Source: Cytophagales bacterium
GTDB lineage: Bacteria > Bacteroidota > Bacteroidia > Cytophagales > Cyclobacteriaceae
Length of the DNA: 64,000 bases
Direction of reading: 5' to 3'
Assembly (NCBI GenBank): GCA_017303805.1
Contig: JAFLBQ010000011.1
Span: forward strand, 1 to 64,000
The position numbers were made by a program, and so were the translations under genes. The notes under the pieces are model-generated. The model was not told the DNA's origin. It saw nothing but the letters and a program-made list of their open reading frames with translations, and did no database searches. This document shows, in pieces, positions 17,196 to 25,456 of this stretch (position 1 is its first letter; the number at the start of each line of letters is the position of its first letter).

Positions 17196-17400
17196 TTATT
17201 GACCCGATCTTTTCAGGTAGTTGCTCAACATCTCTTTGTAGAATGGTTTATCGGAGAGTTGAGTGGCTAATTCGTAATGCACTTGGGCTTCTCTCGAAAC
17301 GCCCCAACTTGCTAACTCATAAAAATAACCAGTCATTAAAGCGGCACAGGCCCCTGTTCGATTTAGTCTAAATTTTCTAGCCTCAACCCCTTGAGGGATT
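17196..17400 (-). pseudogene. C-terminal remnant of a TPR-like protein
   Basis: Minus-strand translation from about 17400 to the stop at 17196-17198 gives about 67 codons. They include TGACAALMTGYFYELASWG and AQVHYELATQL, and the frame ends in NYLKRSGQ. This looks like the last TPR-type repeat of a longer protein. There is no start codon and a stop lies just upstream in frame. It is collinear with the signal-peptide ORF at 17438-17722, which suggests both are pieces of one gene that lost its middle. Confidence 0.55.
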
Positions 17401-17437
17401 TACAGGTATTCCACTCCAATGGATCTCTGATAAGTAC

Positions 17438-17722
17438 TTAAATGTTCATCTTTTGATGGGGATTCAAGATAGTATGAATCTCACTTAACGTAATAGCTGT
17501 GTCACTACTCCATTCAACAGGAATACCGGTTGAATGGATTAAGACCAGATAACCGCTATCAGTCACATGAATTGTTTCATCCAGACGTTTGTCTAAATTC
17601 TTTAAGTGTGTTCCATTATTTAAAGATGCTTTCTCAGCATATAATACCTGAAAGACCGGGATGTTTTGAGCTGTTAAATCTTGATAAAAAACGCAAAAGA
17701 GAATCAGGCTAAATATTCTCAT
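17438..17722 (-). pseudogene. Truncated secreted protein, N-terminal part
   Basis: The 94-residue frame has a signal peptide (cleavage near LTA-QN), then a domain with VFQVLYAEKASLNNGTHLKN and DSGYLVLIHSTGIPVEW. This pattern is found at the N-terminus of longer Bacteroidota envelope proteins whose C-terminus holds TPR-like helices. Here it stops early at MNI, and 40 bp further on a C-terminal TPR-like fragment begins in another frame. An internal deletion plus frameshift is the simplest reading; a genuinely short secreted protein cannot be excluded. Confidence 0.5.
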
Positions 17723-17737
17723 AACATTGATTTGATT

Positions 17738-18034
17738 TTACTTAATCAACTTTTGCGAAAGAAAATCACAAATCACTATTTCATCTGAATTATTCAAATA
17801 TGCCACCGTATATTTTTTCTTAAATGTGGCACATCTGTAATTCAAAACCTGCCAGGGTTCATACGAACAAGGTCTGTGAACAAACTTTTCATTTGCCAAG
17901 TTTTTGTAAAAAGTGAAAGCCTGATCAACAAATTTTTTGGCTGTTTCAGGCATTCCTTGTGACTCAATGAAGAATGCTATTCTAGCTACCTCATGCGTAA
18001 CAGGTTCTAGAATTACAACTTTTCTTTTGCCCAC
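17738..18034 (-). CDS. RelE/ParE-family toxin
   Basis: The 98-residue protein has the length and layout of RelE/ParE toxins: an N-terminal EPVTHEVARIAFFIES helix pair, a central helix, and the C-terminal strands KKKYTVAYLNNSDEIVICDFL. RelE types cleave mRNA on the ribosome and ParE types poison gyrase; which applies is not evident. The start is GTG at 18034, inside the 3' end of the antitoxin gene (22-bp overlap), so the two are translationally coupled with the antitoxin first. Confidence 0.75.
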   Translation of the reverse strand: MGKRKVVILEPVTHEVARIAFFIESQGMPETAKKFVDQAFTFYKNLANEKFVHRPCSYEPWQVLNYRCATFKKKYTVAYLNNSDEIVICDFLSQKLIK

Positions 18035-18186
18035 TTATCAATTAGTTTGTAAGCCATCTTTTTTCCGGCAGCCAAACTCATTTTTTTTGCCATCGGTGCT
18101 TTGCGAGCGGCCTTAGTCAGTAGTGATTCATATTCCTTCTGGCTAATCACCACAAATTTCTTCTTATCAATCGATACTGTATTCAT
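18013..18186 (-). CDS. Small antitoxin upstream of the RelE/ParE-like toxin
   Basis: A 57-residue frame begins MNTVSIDKKKFVVISQKEYE and continues with a Lys/Ala-rich tail (KAPMAKKMSLAAGKKM), ending AKEKL. The N-terminal VVISQKEYESL stretch resembles the DNA-binding half of Phd/YefM-like antitoxins, and the basic tail could bind the toxin. Position, orientation, small size and the 22-bp overlap with the toxin frame support the assignment. The pair probably autoregulates by binding its own promoter; no operator could be picked out. Confidence 0.7.
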   Translation of the reverse strand: MNTVSIDKKKFVVISQKEYESLLTKAARKAPMAKKMSLAAGKKMAYKLIDKWAKEKL

Positions 18187-18220
18187 AGTCTCTAAGATAA
18201 AATATTACTTCAACAATTTC

Positions 18221-18288
18221 AACCACATAGAAACATAGGCCACATAGATTTTCACTTATTATGTGATCCATGTGATTTCTATGTGGTT
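18221..18288. repeat. Intergenic inverted repeat downstream of kbl
   Basis: AACCACATAGAAA at 18221-18233 pairs perfectly with TTTCTATGTGGTT at 18276-18288 (13 bp), with the related words CCACATAG and ATGTGATCC between. It lies just past the kbl stop and could serve as a terminator-like hairpin, although there is no clean T-run. Similar CCACATAGAAACATAG words are frequent between genes in Bacteroidota. Confidence 0.55.
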
Positions 18289-18293
18289 AAGAA

Positions 18294-19490
18294 CTACTTC
18301 AGGACCCCCAACTCTTTCCCCACCTCGGTAAACGCCTGTATCGCTTTATCTAAATGATGTTGCTCGTGCGCAGCGGAAATCTGCACGCGGATGCGCGCCT
18401 TCCCTTTGGCTACCACCGGAAAGAAAAATCCAATTACATAAATTCCTTTTTCCAATAAACGCTCGGCAAACTTCTGTGCAAGCGGAGCTTCGTACAACAT
18501 AATCGGCACAATGGGATGCACACCGGGTTTAATATCAAAACCGGCAGCCGTCATTTTCTCTCGAAAGTATTTTGTGCTTCGTTCCAGCTTATCGCGCAAA
18601 GCGGTTGTTTCCGCAAGCATGTTGAACACTTCGATAGAAGCACCTGTAATAGAAGGCGCCAACGTGTTGGAGAATAAATAAGGGCGTGAACGCTGGCGCA
18701 GCATTTCAATAATTTCTTTGCGGCCCGAGGTAAATCCACCGGATGCTCCACCCAACGCTTTACCCAACGTGCCGGTAATAATATCCACGCGACCAATAAC
18801 CCCGCAATATTCCGGCACACCGCGACCAGTCTTACCAATAAAACCCGAAGAGTGACACTCATCTGTCATTACCAAAGCTTCGTATTGATCGGCCAGATCA
18901 CAAATCTTATCTAACTGCGCAATGGTACCGTCCATTGAAAAGGCGCCATCGGTAACAATCATAATTTGATTGGCTCCGGCTTTACGTGCATCCTCTAATT
19001 GTGTTTTCAAATCGGCCATATCGTTATGCTTGTAGCGATAACGCATGGCTTTACACAAACGCACACCATCAATAATAGAAGCGTGATTCAACTCGTCTGA
19101 GATAATAGCATCCTTCTCGCCCAGCAACGGTTCAAACACCCCACCGTTCGCATCGAAAGCAGCCGCGTATAGTATAGTATCCTCTGTTCCGAGGAACTCC
19201 GAAATTTTTTTCTCAAGCTCTTTATGAATGTCTTGTGTGCCGCAAATAAACCGCACGGACGACATACCAAAACCATGTGTATCGATGGCACGTTTGGCAG
19301 CTTCGATTACGCGCGGATGCGAGGAAAGCCCCAGGTAATTGTTGGCGCAAAAATTAATTACTTCCTTGCCATCACTGGTTTTTATATCGGCACCTTGTGG
19401 GGTGGAAATAATTCTTTCTTTCTTAAAAAGGCCCGCCTCGCGAATGGCATCAAGTTCTTTTTGCAATACAGGTTGAAGTCGTTTATACAT
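18294..19490 (-). CDS. kbl: Glycine C-acetyltransferase (2-amino-3-ketobutyrate CoA ligase)
   Basis: The PLP enzyme converts 2-amino-3-oxobutanoate plus CoA into glycine and acetyl-CoA, the second step of threonine breakdown. Its 398 residues are the standard length. Visible are CANNYLGLSSHPRVI near 48-62, SVRFICGTQ, DECHSSGFIGKTGRG and the PLP lysine near residue 243 in GTLGKALGGASGG. A conserved small gene lies 3 bp upstream on the same strand. The matching threonine dehydrogenase is at 21996-22955 on the other strand. Confidence 0.96.
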   Translation of the reverse strand: MYKRLQPVLQKELDAIREAGLFKKERIISTPQGADIKTSDGKEVINFCANNYLGLSSHPRVIEAAKRAIDTHGFGMSSVRFICGTQDIHKELEKKISEFLGTEDTILYAAAFDANGGVFEPLLGEKDAIISDELNHASIIDGVRLCKAMRYRYKHNDMADLKTQLEDARKAGANQIMIVTDGAFSMDGTIAQLDKICDLADQYEALVMTDECHSSGFIGKTGRGVPEYCGVIGRVDIITGTLGKALGGASGGFTSGRKEIIEMLRQRSRPYLFSNTLAPSITGASIEVFNMLAETTALRDKLERSTKYFREKMTAAGFDIKPGVHPIVPIMLYEAPLAQKFAERLLEKGIYVIGFFFPVVAKGKARIRVQISAAHEQHHLDKAIQAFTEVGKELGVLK

Positions 19491-19493
19491 GGC

Positions 19494-19739
19494 TCAATTA
19501 ATTTTCGGTTTGGGTTTCATAACAGGTTTGGCAGCCGTGGGTTTAGGCGTTTGCGGTGCCTCCACCCGTAGCGGGTACTTTCTGCGAATGGGATTGATAA
19601 GATAAAGCTTTTGTGAAGTAAAGCTGGCCGGGCTAATCTGCTCAAAGAGAGCGCTCCACTCATTCCATAATGCAGGCTCCTTTGCCTGAAAGGCGGCTCC
19701 ATCAATTCTTTTGCTGATCAGGTATTCTTCGAATGTCAT
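19494..19739 (-). CDS. Conserved small protein upstream of kbl
   Basis: From ATG 19739 the product is 81 residues and starts MTFEEYLISKRIDGAAF; a longer frame from 19811 runs into an intergenic repeat and is rejected. It contains WNEWSALFEQISPASFTSQK and a Pro/Lys-rich basic tail ending KPKPKIN. I know of no function, but similar small proteins occur in Cytophagales. It ends 3 bp before kbl, so the two are probably cotranscribed. Confidence 0.7.
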   Translation of the reverse strand: MTFEEYLISKRIDGAAFQAKEPALWNEWSALFEQISPASFTSQKLYLINPIRRKYPLRVEAPQTPKPTAAKPVMKPKPKIN

Positions 19740-19782
19740 TCGCACTACAATTTTAAAACACCTTCCAATTTCTGTTGGTGCT

Positions 19783-19826
19783 TTTTTGTCTTGACACAAA
19801 AAAGTACCCAAAAGTCAAGACAAAAA
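19783..19826. repeat. Perfect 13-bp inverted repeat with T/A-run ends
   Basis: TTTTTGTCTTGAC at 19783-19795 pairs exactly with GTCAAGACAAAAA at 19814-19826, with an 18-base loop. The A- and T-runs at both ends would let it work as a bidirectional terminator-like hairpin. The word recurs in Bacteroidota intergenic DNA. The rest of the gap up to 20028 holds a CCCGCC-TTTTT-GGCGGG hairpin near 19854-19870 and no gene. Confidence 0.6.
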
Positions 19827-20034
19827 GATGCTTCCTTGCACTTGCCCCCACACCCCCGCCTTTTTGGCGGGCCATCGCACTTGAGTTTCAAGATGAATAT
19901 TCTATAATCTTATGCTTAGCAAAGCTATAAAAAATAAATAGAGGCCAGGTTTAAATCCGCCAATTACCGATCATAATTTATTTAGCAAGTACGGTTTACC
20001 TATTGTATACATTACTTTCAATTAATCCGTGTTT

Positions 20035-21906
20035 ATGAAACTTAGAATACTTTGCATAGTCTTCCTTCTTTCAGTAGTTGGCTATGCGCAAGAGAAAGAA
20101 AACATCTTAGAGCAACTTCAAAAAGTTGCGGTGGTCGATCAGAAAGTGATGATGCCCATGCGCGATGGCATCCGACTTTCCACAGATATTTATCGTCCGA
20201 AAGGAAATGGCAAGTACCCGATTATTTTTTCGCGTACACCTTACAACTTTAACAGCTATCGCGATGGTGAGTTGGTAACGCGCACCTTACAAACCGCGTT
20301 GGACATGGTAAACAAAGGCTACGCGTACGTGGTGCAGAACGAACGTGGCCGGTTTTTTAGCGATGGGGAATGGGATATTTTGGGCACACCACTTACCGAT
20401 GGGTACGATGCCTTCGAATGGATGTCGAAGCAAACCTGGAGCAATGGCAAGATCGGGTTGTTGGGTTGCTCTTCAACGGCCGAGTGGCAGATGGCGGTGG
20501 CTTCGCTTGAACATCCGGCATTAGCCGCCATGGTGCCGCAAGGGTATGGTGCCGGTGTTGGTCGTGTGGGAAAATATTATGAGCAAGGCAATTGGTACCG
20601 CGGGGGTGCCGGACAAATGTTATTTACTGCCTGGTTGTATGGTACACAACACGATGTAGCTAAACCCAATCTTCCTACCAATGTAAGCCAGGAAGATTTA
20701 CAGCGCATTCAAAAGTTTTACGATATGGCGCCCCGCTATCCTAAAGTAGATTGGAAAGAAGGACTCAGTCACTTACCCGTTCAGGATATTATCAAAGCAG
20801 TTGATGGACCAGTGGGTGTGTATGAAAAAATGATCAGGCGCACACCAAACGATAAAGCCTGGTTTGAAGGTGGATTGTATCATGATAACATGCCTTTCAA
20901 TACACCCAGCTTCTGGTTTGTATCGTGGTACGATGTTTCTTCGAGCCCGAATATTGAACTATTTAACCACGTACGCAAAAATGCCAAAGACCCCAGCGTG
21001 CGCGATAGTCAGTACCTGGTTATTGCCCCCACCTTGCATTGCGCGTACACCCGGGCAACTGAAAATACAATAGTAGGAGAACGAAGCGTAGGCGATGCAA
21101 GATTAAATTATGACGAGTTAATTACCGGTTGGTTTGATCATTGGCTAAGAGGTGAACCCCGTAAAAACATGCCCCGGGTTAGGTATTATACAATGGGTTC
21201 TAACAAGTGGCAAACTTCAGAAGTATGGCCACCAGCCAATGCCGTTATGACAACCTATTTCTTAGACAGTAAAGGCAAAGCCAATACTTTAAATGGCGAT
21301 GGAAAATTAGTTTCGAAAAAACCATCCAAAGACAATCCGGATGCCTTTACTTACGACCCCATGAACCCGGTTATGTCGCACGGAGGCAATGTATGTTGTA
21401 CCGGTAATGCTGTGCAGGGTGGTGCGTTCGATCAGCAGGAAATGGAAAAGCGCGAAGACATTTTGGTTTATACCACCGAGCCGTTGGCCGAAGAGGTGGA
21501 AGTGAGTGGCTTTATTGAGTCAACTTTGTACTTGTCATCGGATGTAAAAGATACCGATTTAACCATTAAACTGATTGACGTGTACCCCGATGGCAAAGCC
21601 TATAACTTAGATGAAACCATACAGCGCGTGCGTTACCGCGAAGGTTACGACAAAGAAGTATTTATGGAGAACGGTAAAGTTTATAAAGTGGAATTAACAC
21701 CCATGAGTACCAGCAACTACTTTGAAAAGGGTCATCGCATTCGCATTGAAGTCTCGAGCAGTAATTTTCCACGATTCGACCGCAATTTAAATACGGGCGG
21801 AAAAAATTATGACGAATCGCAGGCCCGGGTGGCGCATAATAAAATCCACCATTCATCGCAGTACCCCAGTAGCATCAGGCTGCCGATTGTAAAACCGAAG
21901 AAGTAA
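20035..21906 (+). CDS. CocE/NonD-family hydrolase (S15-like), secreted
   Basis: From ATG 20035 the product is 623 residues with a signal peptide (cleavage near GYA-QE). It matches the X-Pro dipeptidyl-peptidase/CocE superfamily: [18 protein letters not shown] near residues 40-60, an alpha/beta-hydrolase core with the nucleophile elbow [11 protein letters not shown] near 147-157, a late His in PTLHCAYT, and a C-terminal jelly-roll domain. Family members act as acyl or peptide hydrolases; this substrate is unknown. An in-frame GTG at 20029 would add two residues only. Confidence 0.87.
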   Translation: MKLRILCIVFLLSVVGYAQEKENILEQLQKVAVVDQKVMMPMRDGIRLSTDIYRPKGNGKYPIIFSRTPYNFNSYRDGELVTRTLQTALDMVNKGYAYVVQNERGRFFSDGEWDILGTPLTDGYDAFEWMSKQTWSNGKIGLLGCSSTAEWQMAVASLEHPALAAMVPQGYGAGVGRVGKYYEQGNWYRGGAGQMLFTAWLYGTQHDVAKPNLPTNVSQEDLQRIQKFYDMAPRYPKVDWKEGLSHLPVQDIIKAVDGPVGVYEKMIRRTPNDKAWFEGGLYHDNMPFNTPSFWFVSWYDVSSSPNIELFNHVRKNAKDPSVRDSQYLVIAPTLHCAYTRATENTIVGERSVGDARLNYDELITGWFDHWLRGEPRKNMPRVRYYTMGSNKWQTSEVWPPANAVMTTYFLDSKGKANTLNGDGKLVSKKPSKDNPDAFTYDPMNPVMSHGGNVCCTGNAVQGGAFDQQEMEKREDILVYTTEPLAEEVEVSGFIESTLYLSSDVKDTDLTIKLIDVYPDGKAYNLDETIQRVRYREGYDKEVFMENGKVYKVELTPMSTSNYFEKGHRIRIEVSSSNFPRFDRNLNTGGKNYDESQARVAHNKIHHSSQYPSSIRLPIVKPKK

Positions 21907-21945
21907 ATTTTGCTATGGAAGCATGCCTTCACATTCTGTAGTTAA

Positions 21946-21981
21946 TTTGACCTTTTGATACAGTCGCTTTTCCTATCTTCG
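21946..21981 (+). promoter_or_regulatory. Possible promoter of tdh
   Basis: TATCTTCG at 21974-21981 is one base off the TAnnTTTG -7 consensus and lies 14 bp before the ATG. TTTG occurs at 21946-21949 and TTTTG at 21953-21957. Neither gives the ideal spacing, so the call is weak. Confidence 0.3.
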
Positions 21982-21995
21982 CCCCCATATTTTTT

Positions 21996-22955
21996 ATGAA
22001 GAAAACAAAAGTATTGCTGATTGGTGCCGGGGGTCAGTTAGGATCGGAGCTTACGCAAGGGTTGTGGAAAATCTACGGCCAGGAAAACGTAATCGCATCG
22101 GACATAAAAGATGCGCAAGGCATTTTAAAAGAAGGCCCGTACGAAAAATTTGATGTACTGCAGCGCGACAGGTTGTTTGAACTTCTGCGCAAGCATGAAA
22201 TAACGCAGGTTTATCATTTGGCTGCACTGCTTTCGGCCACAGGCGAAAAAGATCCGCGCTGGGCCTGGAAGTTGAACATGGAGAGTTTGCTCTTTGTATT
22301 AGAAGCCGCGCACGAACTAAAACTGCATAAAGTATATTGGCCAAGTTCTATTGCAGCATTTGGACCCACTACGCCTAAACAAAACACACCGCAAGACACC
22401 ATTATGGATCCGACCACGGTATATGGCATTACCAAACTGGCAGGCGAATTATGGTGCGAATATTATTTCAGGCGATACGGTGTGGACGTGCGCAGTTTGC
22501 GGTATCCGGGCTTAATCGGGTATAAAACTCCACCCGGAGGCGGCACCACCGATTATGCGGTGGACATTTACTTTAAGGCTATCAAAGAAAAAAAATACGA
22601 ATGCTTCTTAGCTGCCGATACCTACTTGCCCATGATGTACATGGACGATGCGGTAAAAGCCACGTTGGATTTGATGGAAGCTCCGGCCGAGAAAGTGAAA
22701 ATCCGGTCGAGCTATAACATTGGCGCTATGAGTTTTTGTCCGGCCCAGGTGGCAGCCACCATTAAGAAACACCTGCCGGAGTTTGAGATTTCTTACAAAC
22801 CCGATTTTCGCCAAGCCATTGCCGACTCGTGGCCAAAGTCACTTGACGATTCGCCCGCGCGCCAGGATTGGGGTTGGCAGCATCAGTTTGGGTTAGAAGA
22901 GATGACAAAAGATATTCTGGAGAATTTAGCAAAGCACCCGGAGTTGATTTGTTGA
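21996..22955 (+). CDS. tdh: L-threonine 3-dehydrogenase, SDR type
   Basis: The NAD-dependent extended SDR oxidises L-threonine to 2-amino-3-oxobutanoate, the substrate of the kbl product encoded 2.5 kb away. The 319 residues show the nucleotide-binding GAGGQLG at 10-16, HLAALLSATGE, SSIAAFGP, the catalytic YGITK near 143-147, and RYPGLIGYKTPPGGGTTDYA, which is typical of epimerase-like threonine dehydrogenases known from Cytophaga and Flavobacterium rather than of the zinc-type enzyme of E. coli. The flippase gene follows by 21 bp. Confidence 0.93.
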   Translation: MKKTKVLLIGAGGQLGSELTQGLWKIYGQENVIASDIKDAQGILKEGPYEKFDVLQRDRLFELLRKHEITQVYHLAALLSATGEKDPRWAWKLNMESLLFVLEAAHELKLHKVYWPSSIAAFGPTTPKQNTPQDTIMDPTTVYGITKLAGELWCEYYFRRYGVDVRSLRYPGLIGYKTPPGGGTTDYAVDIYFKAIKEKKYECFLAADTYLPMMYMDDAVKATLDLMEAPAEKVKIRSSYNIGAMSFCPAQVAATIKKHLPEFEISYKPDFRQAIADSWPKSLDDSPARQDWGWQHQFGLEEMTKDILENLAKHPELIC

Positions 22956-22976
22956 TTCAATCCGTAATTTTATGAG

Positions 22977-24419
22977 GTGAGTAAACTAAAACGACTTGCT
23001 GGCGAAACCGCACTCTATGGGTTAGGTAGCATTGTGCCGCGCATGATTAATTTCCTGCAGGTACCACTGCATACCATTAATATGTTTAGCGAAGCGGAGT
23101 ATGGCGAGATTACCAAACTCTATGCCTACGTAGCTGTAGTTAACATCGTTTATATGTTTGGAATGGAAACCGCCTACTTCCGGTTTGCCACCAAACCCGG
23201 TGCCGACCCGAGGCGAATTTTTAATCTGGCTCAAACCAGTGTTATTGCCATAAGTGGCTCTCTAACGGTGTTGCTGTTATTCAATGCGGTGCCCATCTCA
23301 ACGGCACTACAGGCAAGCAATCCACACTTTATTACCTGGCTGGTTATTACCATGTTTATCGATGCACTGGTTGCCATTCCTTTTGCACAATTACGGTTAC
23401 AGAAAAAAGCATTTCAGTTTGCAACAGCAAAAATTCTAAATGTTGCCATTGTATTGGGGCTTAACTATTATTTTCTAAAATTGAATTACGATCCAGCAAT
23501 GGGTGTGGGTTATGTGTTTCTGGCAACACTAATCGCCAACAGCCTGTTTGTAGTTTACTTTCTAAAAACACTGCTGGCCTGGCGCCCCGTTTGGGATAAA
23601 TCGCTTTCGCCACAAATGTTTCAGTATGCATACCCGGTAATGCTTACCGGTGTAGCGGGCATGGTTAACGAAATGTTTTCGCGCAGCATGCTGGACTGGT
23701 GGCTACCCGAAAATTTTTACAAAGGCGTATCGCAAAAAGATGCGGGCGGAATTTTTGGTGCCGCCTACAAGTTTGCGGTGTTTATGAACCTCGGCATTCA
23801 AGCCTTTCGGTATGCAGCCGAGCCCTTCTTTTTTTCAAACGCGCAAGAGAAAAATTCGCCAACGCTATTTGCCCAGGTAAACCACTTCTTTGTAATAGCA
23901 TGTTGTTGGGTGTGGCTAAGCATTAGCATTAACCTCGACATCCTCAAATACATTATCGGAGAAAATTTCTGGTTGGGGTTAAACATAGTGCCCGTGCTCT
24001 TGCTGGCCTACTTATTTCTTGGTGTGTACTACAACGTTAGCGTTTGGTTTAAGCTTACTGATAAAACGTACTACGGCACCATTATTACACTGGTAGGTGC
24101 AGCCATTACCGTTGCCGGAAATTATTTTCTAATACCTGTTGCCGGCTTTATGGGAAGCGCCATTGCCGCTGTAGCCTGTTATGCAGTTATGGCCGCACTT
24201 TGTTTCGGGTATGGGCAAAAGTATTATCCCATTCCTTACCCGGTTTTTCGCGATGTTGGCTACCTGGTAGCTACAGCCGCTTTGATTGTGCTAATCAATA
24301 AAATTGAGTTGGAAAGCCAATGGTTGGCAACGGCCTTTCACACGGTTAGTATAATGGCATTTGCCGGTTTGACCTTTTGGATAGAAAGGAAAAATTTAAC
24401 GCAATCGACTCACTCGTAA
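22977..24419 (+). CDS. Lipopolysaccharide/oligosaccharide flippase (MOP superfamily)
   Basis: The 480-residue membrane protein has about 14 hydrophobic segments and starts with the typical GETALYGLGSIVPRMINFL, as in Wzx-like polysaccharide flippases. It probably moves a lipid-linked glycan across the inner membrane. The start is GTG, with no ATG nearby. It is followed by a sugar nucleotidyltransferase gene 25 bp downstream, and the pair heads a conserved Bacteroidota envelope block (TPR, DUF4292, EnvC). The sugar is unknown. Confidence 0.88.
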   Translation: MSKLKRLAGETALYGLGSIVPRMINFLQVPLHTINMFSEAEYGEITKLYAYVAVVNIVYMFGMETAYFRFATKPGADPRRIFNLAQTSVIAISGSLTVLLLFNAVPISTALQASNPHFITWLVITMFIDALVAIPFAQLRLQKKAFQFATAKILNVAIVLGLNYYFLKLNYDPAMGVGYVFLATLIANSLFVVYFLKTLLAWRPVWDKSLSPQMFQYAYPVMLTGVAGMVNEMFSRSMLDWWLPENFYKGVSQKDAGGIFGAAYKFAVFMNLGIQAFRYAAEPFFFSNAQEKNSPTLFAQVNHFFVIACCWVWLSISINLDILKYIIGENFWLGLNIVPVLLLAYLFLGVYYNVSVWFKLTDKTYYGTIITLVGAAITVAGNYFLIPVAGFMGSAIAAVACYAVMAALCFGYGQKYYPIPYPVFRDVGYLVATAALIVLINKIELESQWLATAFHTVSIMAFAGLTFWIERKNLTQSTHS

Positions 24420-24444
24420 TTATTAATAGTTTACTTCACACACT

Positions 24445-25446
24445 ATGAACATTATTATACCTATGGCGGGCTTGGGTAAGCGCTTGCGCCCCCACACGCT
24501 AACCACTGCCAAACCGCTGCTGCCTATTGCCGGCAAACCCATTGTACACCGGCTGGTGGAAGACATTGCACGGGTGTGCCCCGAAAAAATAAATCACATC
24601 GGTTTTATTATTCACCCTTCGTTTGGTACGCAGGTAGAAGAAGATTTGAAAGCTGTTGCCAACGCTGTGGGGGCTACCGGAAAAATTTATTACCAGCAGC
24701 AAGCGCTGGGAATCTCTCATGCCTTGCTCTTTGCCAAAGAACTATTTGAAGGCAATGTGATTGTAGCATTTGCCGATACGTTGTTCCGGGCCGACTTTAA
24801 ACTGGACACAACCAAAGACGGCACCATTTGGGTGCAGCAAGTGAAAAACCCCGCACAGTTTGGAGTAGTGAAACTGAACGAACAAGGCGAGATAACCGAG
24901 TTGATTGAAAAGCCGGCTACGTTTGTTTCTGATCTTGCCATTATCGGCATCTACTTTTTTAAACATGGCGAAAAGCTGCGCGTAGAAATGCAACACCTGA
25001 TTGATAACGACATAAAAGAAAAAGGCGAATACCAGTTTACCACCGCGCTCGAAAACTTGAAAAAGAAAGGCGCGCGCCTGGTGCCGGGCCAGGTGCAAGA
25101 GTGGCTCGATTGTGGTAACAAAGACAACATGGTGCAAACCAACCAGCGTTACCTCGAGTTTATTAAAGATCAGAAACTGGTCTCCGGCAAGGCAACCATC
25201 CGCAACAGCATTCTGCTGCCACCCGTATTTGTGGCCGATGGTGTTCACATAGAGAACTCGGTCATCGGGCCATATGTGTCGGTGGGAGAAGATACCCGCA
25301 TTACGGACTCGCGCATCGAAAACACCATCATTCAAAAAAACTGCACACTAACAGGTGCGGTTGTAAAAAATAGTCTGTTAGGAAATTTCGTTAGCTTTAA
25401 CCCCCCGGCTGCCGAACTGGATGCCGGAGATTATACCCGGGTTTAA
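24445..25446 (+). CDS. Sugar-phosphate nucleotidyltransferase with LbH tail
   Basis: The 333-residue product has the pyrophosphorylase signature GLGKRLRPHTLTTAKPLLP at about residues 9-27, as in RmlA/GlmU-type enzymes that make NDP-sugars. The product-binding FADTLFRADF, IEKPATFVSDLAIIGIYFF and LDCGNKDN motifs follow, then a left-handed beta-helix-like tail (about 250-325). The NDP-sugar made cannot be read from sequence. It lies between the flippase and the TPR gene, spaced 25 and 10 bp, so probably in one transcript. Confidence 0.9.
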   Translation: MNIIIPMAGLGKRLRPHTLTTAKPLLPIAGKPIVHRLVEDIARVCPEKINHIGFIIHPSFGTQVEEDLKAVANAVGATGKIYYQQQALGISHALLFAKELFEGNVIVAFADTLFRADFKLDTTKDGTIWVQQVKNPAQFGVVKLNEQGEITELIEKPATFVSDLAIIGIYFFKHGEKLRVEMQHLIDNDIKEKGEYQFTTALENLKKKGARLVPGQVQEWLDCGNKDNMVQTNQRYLEFIKDQKLVSGKATIRNSILLPPVFVADGVHIENSVIGPYVSVGEDTRITDSRIENTIIQKNCTLTGAVVKNSLLGNFVSFNPPAAELDAGDYTRV

Positions 25447-25456
25447 TTCGTAAACG

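Noticed and set aside
24742-25335. Long open frame on the minus strand (197 codons) inside the nucleotidyltransferase gene
   Set aside because: It is wholly antisense to a gene with clear pyrophosphorylase motifs and contains no recognisable domain or signal.
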